From Arthrobacter castelli DSM 16402 (lineage in GTDB: Bacteria; Actinomycetota; Actinomycetes; Actinomycetales; Micrococcaceae), in the NCBI RefSeq assembly GCF_000430705.1, contig NZ_AUMN01000002.1, forward strand, positions 1 to 64,000: a DNA stretch of 64,000 nucleotides. The letters run 5' to 3'. Under the pieces are notes generated by a model. That model ran no database searches, was not told the origin of the DNA, and was given only the letters and a program-made list of their open reading frames with translations. Position numbers and translations under genes: made by a program. Positions 58,001 to 64,000 of the stretch are shown here, one piece after another (position 1 is the first letter of the stretch; each line of letters begins with the position of its first letter).

Positions 58001-58554
58001 CCGCCCAGCGCAAACACCAGCCTGCTGCCGGCCAATTGACCCTTCCGCTCGGCGACCTTGAACTCAGCGGCTTGAAGCCGCAACTGCCGGAACCGGGCAT
58101 GACCGAGAAGGTCCGCACGGAGCTGGATCTGTTGTCAGTCGATGCCAGTGCCCACCTGATGGACAGTTACCGCCCCCTGCTGGAGGAGCTGGGAGTCAGG
58201 CAGGCGGAGGAACTGCTGCAGCTGCGTAACGGCACCGAAGTGATGGTCGCCGGAATCCGGGTGGCCACACAAACTCCGCCCATGCGCGGCGGACGGAGAG
58301 TGGTCTTTATCAGTGTCGATGACGGTACGGGGTGTGTTGACTGCACCTTCTTCCACGAGGCGCAGCAGCAAGCCGGGCCATTGCTTTTTGGCACCGAGCT
58401 GCTGCTGGTTAAAGGAATCACCCGGCGCACCGGGCCAAAGGGGATCGGCCTGCAGGCGACCGCTGCCTGGGACCTGTCGGATGCCGACACGTTGCCACTG
58501 CCGGAGCGATCTTCCCGGCTCGGCCGGGAAACCGCTGCCGGGCCGCTCAAATAG
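55042..58554 (+). CDS. dnaE2: Error-prone DNA polymerase DnaE2 (ImuC)
   Basis: DnaE2 is the SOS-induced C-family polymerase for translesion synthesis. The 1170-residue protein has an N-terminal PHP domain (FTHLHVSTAFSAHYGVSW), the catalytic PDIDIDVESAERHNVY, the palm and fingers motifs LSQDRSTLPDIDID and SLFRPGPMKSDMVRPFLEHRHG, HGAAFAVPTYQSAWLKAHHPEAF, and a C-terminal OB fold (MRGGRRVVFISVDDGTGCVDCTFF). A glycine-rich tandem repeat (57640-57747) is inserted near residue 870. It sits with DUF6504 behind an SOS box; imuA' and imuB are not in the window. Confidence 0.95.
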   Translation: MSFTHLHVSTAFSAHYGVSWPDELAAAAAADGASALACTDRDGLYGTVKHLKACASAGIDPIAGVDLAVLDHGQAIGRVVILAHGHIQGAGYRALCRLISDAHAGTGAQSHQPVGITMEELASRCLDPATLTPVLTVLLGPYSDVGQALRAHRYSMARSLISRWQQLMPDGSLAAEVVTHLSPPGQSLSTGHAVKLYKLAAERNLPAVLTNAVRYCDIDGAATADVLDSARALTALEKLSDLQPNGQGWLKPARQMKALAAEISKAADLGRAGATRLLAATEELADRCRMDPVSDMGWKQPVVPEVSVIGVESEPLTELWNRCEAGIGRRFAGMSHQQEERVQSRLDHEMRIIGRLGFSSYFLTVAEVSKMITGMGVRAAARGSGASSLVNYLLHISHVNPLEHGLIFERFLSQDRSTLPDIDIDVESAERHNVYHRIFERFGPERVTLMSMQNGYRARGAVRDAGLALGMDEDDVGTIAKQLWRFSAGKFREAMAEKPELRDFSSQVDQNQQLDLLVDLTERLDRLPRHISMHPCGVILGDKNLLDRSPVQPSGLGLPMSQFDKHDMDPMGMLKLDVLGVRMQSSMAYALNEIIRIHPSAAEVASAGGHRKPDGSIPDFISGDGQISLDAVPLDDEPTYELIRSTHTLGCFQIESPGQRELIGKLAPAGFNDLIIDISLFRPGPMKSDMVRPFLEHRHGWAPENYPHPDLKPALAETHGVTVFHEQILHTFHVFTGCSMAQADVLRRQLGDEDAEPAVEEFFRTRAIARNYPLEVVDKVWHTLKSFASFGFCKAHGAAFAVPTYQSAWLKAHHPEAFLAGIFEHDPGMYPRRLLVAEARRLGIEILPLDINRSTGQYRVERIPDTEPPAGEGSGGPPVGNGCGGPAAGESNGGPPVGNGEPGSGGRLGIRLSLAGIYGLSRTELKRIVAGQPYDSLADLRTRARVSRANLKRLAQLGAFDALNRTMQGKGSRADLIHHLNSAPSRPAQRKHQPAAGQLTLPLGDLELSGLKPQLPEPGMTEKVRTELDLLSVDASAHLMDSYRPLLEELGVRQAEELLQLRNGTEVMVAGIRVATQTPPMRGGRRVVFISVDDGTGCVDCTFFHEAQQQAGPLLFGTELLLVKGITRRTGPKGIGLQATAAWDLSDADTLPLPERSSRLGRETAAGPLK
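57640..57747. repeat. Four tandem 27-bp units inside dnaE2
   Basis: Units begin at 57640, 57667, 57694 and 57721, each 27 bp, and read as nonapeptides: EPPAGEGSG, GPPVGNGCG, GPAAGESNG, GPPVGNGEP. The frame is kept, adding a flexible Gly/Pro linker. Confidence 0.9.
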
Positions 58555-58704
58555 CCTTTCCACGGGCCTCTGACGCGGTTTGGGTGTGAAACGGAATCCC
58601 TTGACAGTGTCCAGCAATCACGCCACAGTTCAGGTAGAACGACTTGCCCCACAGATATCGTTTTCCTCCGCGGAATATGAGTCGTGACAAACAGAGGTGG
58701 CGCC

Positions 58705-61221
58705 ATGAGTACAGTTCCCGCACATGCACGTGTCGTCGTTATCGGCGCCGGAATCGTCGGAAATTCCATCGTTTATCACTTGGCACGTCTGGGCTGGCGG
58801 GACATTGTGCAGATCGACAAGGGGCCATTGCCGAACCCCGGAGGTTCCACCGGGCACGCCTCGAACTTCATTTTCCCGGTGGACCATTCGCGGGAAATCA
58901 CAGACCTGACCCTGGACAGCGTCCGCCAGTACAAAGAATTGGGTGTCTTCACCGAATCAGGCGGCTTCGAAGTCGCCCGCACCGACGAACGGATGCAGGA
59001 ACTTACCCGACGGCTGTCTTCGGCCCGGGCCTGGGGGATCGAATCAGAACTCGTCAGCCCGGAGACGGTGGCCGAACGTGTCCCGTACCTTGATCCGGAG
59101 ATTATCCGCGGGGCGTTTTGGACTCCGGGAGCCGGCGTCGTCGATTCCCAGCGCGCGGGCACCTTGATGCGCGAAAAAGCAGCCGAACTTGGGGCGCTGC
59201 AGGTCTTCCCAACCGTTGAAGTCACCGGCATGGATGTCGAGTCAGACCACATACGCCGGGTGCACACCGACGCCGGGGACATCGAGACCGACACCGTCGT
59301 CGTCGCCTGCGGGGTCTGGTCGCCGAAGCTGGCGGCCATGGCCGGTGCGACGATCCCGCTGAGCCCCACCGTGCACCAGATGATCAGCGTCGGCCCGGTC
59401 CCGCAGTTCGCCGATACCAGCGGCGAGATTTCCTTCCCCATCGTCCGGGACATGGACACCGGCTGCTACGAGCGCCAGCACGGCGGCGACATGGAAGTCG
59501 GCTCCTATGCGCACCGGCCCATCCTGCACGATGCCGAGCAGATACCCTCCATCGCGCAGGCGAAACTCTCGCCCACCGAAATGCCGTTCACCGAAGAGGA
59601 CTTCGATCCCCAGCTGGAGCAGGCGCTCGAGCTGATGCCTGACGTATTAGGCAACACGGACGTCGAAATCCGCTACGCCATCAACGGGCTGCTGTCCATG
59701 ACCCCCGACGGCAGCCCGCTCCTCGGCGAGAGCCCCCAGGTCGACGGCCTCTGGTCCGCCGCGGCTGTCTGGGTCAAGGAAGGCCCGGGAGTCGGGCGGA
59801 TGATGGCCGAGTGGATGACGACCGGAACGCCCGAATACGATACCCACGGCTCCAATATCGCCCGTTTCTATCCGTGCCAGCGCACCAGGACCAACGTGGA
59901 CGCCCGGTCCGCCGAAGGCTTCAACAAGACCTACGGCATCGTGCACCCCGGTGAACAGTGGCTGAGCAACAGGAACGTGCGGTTGTCCCCAATGCACCGG
60001 GCCGAAGAAGAGCTCGAAGCGGAATTCTTCGAAGCGGTGGGCTGGGAACGCCCGCAATGGTATGAGTCGAATGCGCCCCTGCTGGCCGAGTACGGCGACG
60101 CCGTGATGAGGCGCGACGCTGAATGGGACTCACGATGGTGGTCACCGATCATCAACGCCGAACACCTGGCCATGCGCGAACGCGCCGGAATCGTCGATCT
60201 GTCCGCGTTCGCGATCTTCGACGTGGTCGGGCCGGGGGCGCTCGATACCGTCCAGCGGGTGGCCGTGGCCCAGATGGATGTGGGCGAGGGCAAGGTCGTC
60301 TACACTCCCGTCCTGGACGCGGTAGGCGGGTTCCGTTCGGACCTGACCGTGATGCGCCTGGGCGAAGATCAATTCCGGGTCGTAACCAGCGGTGGCAGCG
60401 GGAACATCGATCGCAAGTGGTTCTCCGACCGGCGCGTCGACCCGGCGACGACGCAGATAATCGACAGGACCTCGGAAATGACCACCATCGGTCTGTGGGG
60501 ACCGCGGGCACGCGATATCCTCGGCCGGGTCACCGACGCGGATATCGGACCGGATGGGTTCAAGTTCGCCACCTGCCGGAGCATTGAAATCGGCCCGCTG
60601 AACGTACTCGCCTCGCGGATATCCTACGTCGGCGAACTGGGCTGGGAGCTCTACGTGCCGATGGAGCAAGGTGCACGACTGTGGTCGCTGTTGGTCGAAG
60701 CCGGGCGGCCGGACGGGCTGGTCCCCGTGGGCAACGGGGTATACGGCACCACGGGGCGGATGGAGAAAGGTTATCGTTCCTTCGGTGCGGAGCTGGACGC
60801 CGAGAGGACCGTGGTGGAGGCGTCGATGACGCGGCCGAGAGTCAAGACAGCAGATTTCATCGGACGCGATGCCTACCTGCGGCAACGTGCCGAGCCGCCT
60901 GAAACAATCCTCTGTTCACTGCAGGTCGACGACCACCGGTCCAGCACCGGCACCGACCGGTACATGCTCGGCGGCGAACACATCTGTGGTCCGGACGGTG
61001 AACCACTTGTCGATGGCCGCGGACGACATCCCTACGTCACGTCGGCCGGATCGGCACCGTCGCTCGGCGTGCATCTGCTGATGGCCTACCTCCCGCCCGA
61101 ACAGGCCCGGGTCGGTACCAGGCTGGCCGTTGACTACATGGGGGACTTGTTCCCCATCACGGTGGCGGCCACCGACTCGACCCCGCTGTTCGACCCCGAA
61201 AACACGAGGATCCGGAGCTGA
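58705..61221 (+). CDS. FAD-dependent oxidoreductase with GcvT domain (dimethylglycine/sarcosine dehydrogenase-like)
   Basis: This protein N-demethylates a methylated glycine. The N-terminal half is a DAO-type FAD oxidoreductase (RVVVIGAGIVGNSIVYHLARLGW, GGSTGHASNF for covalent-type FAD contact, DTVVVACGVWSPKL, AINGLLSMTPDGSPLLGESPQVDGLW). The C-terminal half is GcvT-like (ERAGIVDLSAFAIFDVVGPGALD, ISYVGELGWELYVP, KTADFIGRDAYL), which transfers the one-carbon unit to tetrahydrofolate. 838 residues are normal for the family. ATG 58705 has AGAGGTGG upstream. EtfB follows 2 bases later, so electrons probably pass to that ETF. The exact substrate is unproven. Confidence 0.85.
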   Translation: MSTVPAHARVVVIGAGIVGNSIVYHLARLGWRDIVQIDKGPLPNPGGSTGHASNFIFPVDHSREITDLTLDSVRQYKELGVFTESGGFEVARTDERMQELTRRLSSARAWGIESELVSPETVAERVPYLDPEIIRGAFWTPGAGVVDSQRAGTLMREKAAELGALQVFPTVEVTGMDVESDHIRRVHTDAGDIETDTVVVACGVWSPKLAAMAGATIPLSPTVHQMISVGPVPQFADTSGEISFPIVRDMDTGCYERQHGGDMEVGSYAHRPILHDAEQIPSIAQAKLSPTEMPFTEEDFDPQLEQALELMPDVLGNTDVEIRYAINGLLSMTPDGSPLLGESPQVDGLWSAAAVWVKEGPGVGRMMAEWMTTGTPEYDTHGSNIARFYPCQRTRTNVDARSAEGFNKTYGIVHPGEQWLSNRNVRLSPMHRAEEELEAEFFEAVGWERPQWYESNAPLLAEYGDAVMRRDAEWDSRWWSPIINAEHLAMRERAGIVDLSAFAIFDVVGPGALDTVQRVAVAQMDVGEGKVVYTPVLDAVGGFRSDLTVMRLGEDQFRVVTSGGSGNIDRKWFSDRRVDPATTQIIDRTSEMTTIGLWGPRARDILGRVTDADIGPDGFKFATCRSIEIGPLNVLASRISYVGELGWELYVPMEQGARLWSLLVEAGRPDGLVPVGNGVYGTTGRMEKGYRSFGAELDAERTVVEASMTRPRVKTADFIGRDAYLRQRAEPPETILCSLQVDDHRSSTGTDRYMLGGEHICGPDGEPLVDGRGRHPYVTSAGSAPSLGVHLLMAYLPPEQARVGTRLAVDYMGDLFPITVAATDSTPLFDPENTRIRS

Positions 61222-61223
61222 GA

Positions 61224-61988
61224 ATGACGAATGTGCTGATCTGTATCAAACGTGTCCCGGAAATCTCGGGCGAAATCCTGCTCAGCGACGATCAGTACTC
61301 GATCGACGCCCGGCATGTTGGCTACACGCTCAGCGCCCATGACGAGTGCGCGATCGAACTCGGCGTCGGTCTGGCCAAGGACACCGGCGGGCATGCTCGG
61401 GTGCTAAGCATTGGCGCGGCCGGAGCCGCCGAACAGCTTCGGTACGCCGTGGCCGTGGGCGCCGACTCCGCAACCTTGATCGAGGCCGATCCCGAGGCCT
61501 TTGGCCCGGCGGACGTGGCCGCCGCGATAGCTTCCGAGGTCCGGCAGGCTCAGATGTCCTTCGAGCTGATTCTGGTGGGCAATGACGCCGCCGACACCGG
61601 AGACTTCCAGGTCGGCGTGCGGCTGGCCTACCAACTGGACAGGCCGGTGTTGACCGGAATCAACACCGCCGAAATCCGTGATGCAACGGTGCTGGCGCGA
61701 GGCGCCGGCCCGCAGGGCGTTGACGTATTCGAAATCCCGCTGCCCGCACTGATCGCGGTGCAGGAGGGAGGCGTGGAACCACGGTATCCATCGATCCGGG
61801 GCAGGATGAAGGCCAAGCGGCTCAAGATCGAGCAGAAGGCCGCGCCGCTGGAACCGGCAGGATCCGGCCGGGTGCGGCTGACCCTGCCGGAACCGAAACC
61901 CAGCACCGTGCACATGCTCGGTGAGGGACCTGATGCCGCACCGGCATTGGTCGACGTGCTGGCCAGGAGTGGAGTGCTGAACCGATGA
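61224..61988 (+). CDS. etfB: Electron transfer flavoprotein beta subunit
   Basis: EtfB forms a heterodimer with EtfA that accepts electrons from FAD dehydrogenases. Seen are VLICIKRVPEISGEI, LSAHDECAIELGVGLA, VLSIGAAGAAEQLRYAVAVGAD, LILVGNDAADTGDFQVGVRLAYQLDRPVLTGI and PALIAVQEGGVEPRYPSIRGRMKAKR. It overlaps etfA by 4 bases (ATGA) and starts 2 bases after the dehydrogenase stop. Confidence 0.93.
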   Translation: MTNVLICIKRVPEISGEILLSDDQYSIDARHVGYTLSAHDECAIELGVGLAKDTGGHARVLSIGAAGAAEQLRYAVAVGADSATLIEADPEAFGPADVAAAIASEVRQAQMSFELILVGNDAADTGDFQVGVRLAYQLDRPVLTGINTAEIRDATVLARGAGPQGVDVFEIPLPALIAVQEGGVEPRYPSIRGRMKAKRLKIEQKAAPLEPAGSGRVRLTLPEPKPSTVHMLGEGPDAAPALVDVLARSGVLNR

Positions 61989-62971
61989 TACTTGTCCTCG
62001 TGGAAACAGGTGCCGATGGCGCTGCCGTCACCTCATTGGAGACACTGACCTTCGCCCGTCAACTGGCCGGGCGGCTCGGAACGCAGAGCGTCGAAGCTAT
62101 GGTGACGGGCTCCCTCGAAGCCGCCGCGACGGTTCGGGACCAGTTGGCCGCCCAGGGCGTGGAGAGCGTCCATCATGCCGGCGGGCCGGGGATGGACCGC
62201 TACAGCGCAGGCGCTTGGGCAACGGCCCTGGCCGCGGTCCCGTCGGACTACGTGATGGCTGCAGGCACTCCGCGCGGCAGCGAAATCCTCGCCCACGTTG
62301 CCGCCCGCGCCGGAACATCAATGGCCGCCAACGTCGTCGACGTCGTCGACACCGATCCGGTGACCGTCTCCCGGCAGGTGATGGGAGGCGCCGCGTTCGA
62401 GCAGATGCGGGTGGACGGAAGTCCCACCGTGATCACCGTCGCCGGGCACGCCGTTGAACCGGCCGACGCCGCCCGGCCAAGCGACCCGGCGTGGCGGGAG
62501 TTCGAGCCAGAGCTCACCGAGGCGGACTTGGCAACAGCTGTGGTCCGGGTCGAAGAGGGCGAGGCGGACAACACCTCGGCGCTGACCGGTGCACGGGTCG
62601 TCGTCGGCGCCGGCCGTGGCGTGGGCGGGGCGGATGATTTCGACGATCTGCTGGAACTGACAGATCTGCTGGGTGCCACGCTGGGAGCGTCACGGGTGGT
62701 GACCAGCCTCGGGTGGAGACCGCACTACGAACAGATCGGCCAGACGGGCAGCAGGATCTCGCCCGACGTCTACATCGCCTGCGGCATCAGCGGGGCAGTC
62801 CAGCATTGGGCGGGATGCCAGTCGGCCAAGACGATTGTCGCCATCAACACAGACGCCGATGCCCCGATGGTTACCGGGGCCGATTACGCCATCGTCGGTG
62901 ATTTGCATGAGGTGGTTCCGGCCATCAACGAGGAACTGCGGCGGCGGACTGCACCGGATGCGGCAGAATAG
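61985..62971 (+). CDS. etfA: Electron transfer flavoprotein alpha subunit
   Basis: The 328-residue EtfA has the N-terminal nucleotide-binding-like half and the C-terminal FAD-binding domain (ARVVVGAGRGVGG, GASRVVTSLGWRPHYEQIGQTGSRISPDVYIACGISGAVQHWAGCQSAKTIVAINTDADAPM). It pairs with EtfB in this operon, passing electrons onward. The next gene begins 48 bases later. Confidence 0.93.
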   Translation: MILVLVETGADGAAVTSLETLTFARQLAGRLGTQSVEAMVTGSLEAAATVRDQLAAQGVESVHHAGGPGMDRYSAGAWATALAAVPSDYVMAAGTPRGSEILAHVAARAGTSMAANVVDVVDTDPVTVSRQVMGGAAFEQMRVDGSPTVITVAGHAVEPADAARPSDPAWREFEPELTEADLATAVVRVEEGEADNTSALTGARVVVGAGRGVGGADDFDDLLELTDLLGATLGASRVVTSLGWRPHYEQIGQTGSRISPDVYIACGISGAVQHWAGCQSAKTIVAINTDADAPMVTGADYAIVGDLHEVVPAINEELRRRTAPDAAE

Positions 62972-63019
62972 GGGCTGGTAGATTTTTACAGACGGTGATT
63001 CTTGATCGACAGGAGAGCA

Positions 63020-63961
63020 GTGAAGACGTCGGCGAGTAAGGCGGGCGCTGGTTTCCGCCAATCAAAGTGGTCCAAGTTGGTCTGGATCGTTCCCGTCGTG
63101 ATCGTCGTCGCGGCCGCGGCCGTGATTGCTTCCCGATGGTTTCTGGACAGTGCGGCCGGACAGGACTTCCTAAGCCAATATTCCGGCCACAGCCGCGCCG
63201 CAGAAGGGACCCCGGCCGGTTTTCCCTGGTGGCTGCAATGGCAGCACTTCTTCAACCTCTTTCTGATCGTGCTGATCGTCCGCGCAGGGTGGATGGTCCG
63301 CACCCAGCAGACGCCGGAAGCGTACTGGACACGCACGGTAGGGCCGCGCAGTCGTCAGAATCCGCCGGCCAAGATGAGCATCTATCTGTGGTTGCACTAC
63401 AGTCTGGGAACCTTATGGATACTTAACGGCGTCGTGTTCTACGTCCTGCTCTTTTCCACCGGGCATTGGAAACGGGTCGTGCCCGGCGGATGGGAGATCT
63501 TTCCCAATGCCATCTCGGCAGGGCTGCAGTACCTGTCGCTTAATTGGCCGATGGAATCCGCCTGGAATAGTTATAACGCACTTCAACTGCTTGCATATTT
63601 TGTGACGATTTTTATTGCGGCCCCGTTGGCCATCATCACCGGAATCCGACTGTCCTCACTATGGAGGAATAACTGGAAAATCAACCGCTTCTATCCGATA
63701 GAGGCCGCCCGGGCGGTCCACCTGCCGGTGATGTTCTACTTCGTGCTGTTCATCTTCGTCCATGTCGTGCTGGTGTTCACCACCGGCATGCGGCGCAACC
63801 TCAACTACATGTTCAGCAGCCAGGGGCAGGACACCGTCAACTGGATCGGTTTCTGGATCTTCGTCGTGGCGGCCATCATCGTGGTCCTGGGGTGGATCGC
63901 CGCGCGGCCGCTGTTCATGCAGTCTGCGGCGCAGCTCACCGGCAAGGTGACCCGGCGATGA
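63020..63961 (+). CDS. Membrane cytochrome b/b6-type protein (cytochrome b561-like)
   Basis: The 313-residue protein has about five membrane helices with His residues suited to haem ligation: WWLQWQHFFNLFLIVLIVRAGWMV, YLWLHYSLGTLWILNGVVFYVLLFSTGHW, YNALQLLAYFVTIFIAAPLAIITG and AVHLPVMFYFVLFIFVHVVLVFTTGMRRNLNY. This is the PF01292 Ni,Fe-hydrogenase/cytochrome b561 pattern. GTG 63020 has AGGAGAG 3 bases before it; TTG 63002 is unlikely. By position it could take electrons from the ETF or work with the next gene; both are inference. Confidence 0.8.
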   Translation: MKTSASKAGAGFRQSKWSKLVWIVPVVIVVAAAAVIASRWFLDSAAGQDFLSQYSGHSRAAEGTPAGFPWWLQWQHFFNLFLIVLIVRAGWMVRTQQTPEAYWTRTVGPRSRQNPPAKMSIYLWLHYSLGTLWILNGVVFYVLLFSTGHWKRVVPGGWEIFPNAISAGLQYLSLNWPMESAWNSYNALQLLAYFVTIFIAAPLAIITGIRLSSLWRNNWKINRFYPIEAARAVHLPVMFYFVLFIFVHVVLVFTTGMRRNLNYMFSSQGQDTVNWIGFWIFVVAAIIVVLGWIAARPLFMQSAAQLTGKVTRR

Positions 63962-64000
63962 GCGACGCGACTTGCCACCCGCTGATGCTGATACGGGGGA
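63958..64000 (+). CDS. Start of a further operon gene, cut by the window edge
   Basis: ATG 63958 overlaps the cytochrome stop (ATGA) and 14 codons remain (MSDATCHPLMLIRG). Translational coupling supports a real gene. Cytochrome b proteins of this type often precede a molybdopterin oxidoreductase, but too little sequence is present to say. Confidence 0.5.
   Translation, partial: MSDATCHPLMLIRG

Overview
The window is a high-GC actinobacterial chromosome segment, most likely from Micrococcales and closest in gene order and protein style to Arthrobacter-type Micrococcaceae. The evidence is the order ileS-folC-ndk-rne-rplU-rpmA-obg-proB-proA-nadD-rsfS, the class Ib nrdHIEF operon, and three mycothiol-linked genes (mshA, an S-(hydroxymethyl)mycothiol dehydrogenase and a mycoredoxin). 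The species cannot be fixed from the sequence alone.

Layout. 1-4500 is an accessory stretch: a 5'-truncated AraC-type regulator, a ParE-type and a MazF-type toxin-antitoxin pair, a decayed second parE tail, an AfsR/LAL-type ATPase without DNA-binding domains, and a TPR-protein fragment. The last two meet at a 28-bp perfect palindrome. 4657-25333 is the conserved core: T-box-controlled ileS carrying in-frame REP-like insertions, folC, a DUF4233 gene, ndk, VKOR, a long structured leader and rne, a TPP riboswitch with a thiD-tenA fusion, rplU-rpmA, obg, proB, proA, nadD, rsfS, a histidine phosphatase and tRNA-Ala(GGC). 25334-29141 is a second accessory patch behind the tRNA: an M23 peptidase, a frameshifted MNT nucleotidyltransferase with a short HEPN remnant, and a large 2-oxoglutarate/Fe(II) oxygenase.

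29197-36842 holds a phosphatase-family gene with mshA, an App1-type phosphatase, a ProVWX/OpuA compatible-solute transporter and a LysR regulator. 37043-40351 is a secreted S8 protease split by an in-frame TAA. 40831-44887 is nrdHIEF, with a NrdR-like box and a DnaA-box-like cluster upstream and a hairpin plus REP element between nrdE and nrdF. 45010-47809 holds CapA, a thioesterase-like gene and a lipoate-ligase-like gene. 47810-50231 is a 13E12-type DUF222-HNH gene flanked by a 33-bp perfect inverted repeat, one arm of which belongs to an IS630-like remnant.

50270-54507 carries mycothiol-dependent aldehyde detoxification, DUF1684, mycoredoxin, SRAP and VOC genes. 54641-58554 is an SOS-boxed DUF6504-dnaE2 mutagenesis unit without imuA/imuB. 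58705-64000 is an operon of a dimethylglycine/sarcosine-type FAD-GcvT oxidoreductase, EtfB, EtfA, a membrane cytochrome b and one further gene cut by the window edge; together these look like a demethylation pathway feeding electrons through ETF to the membrane.

No CRISPR array, prophage, rRNA operon or intact transposase was seen.
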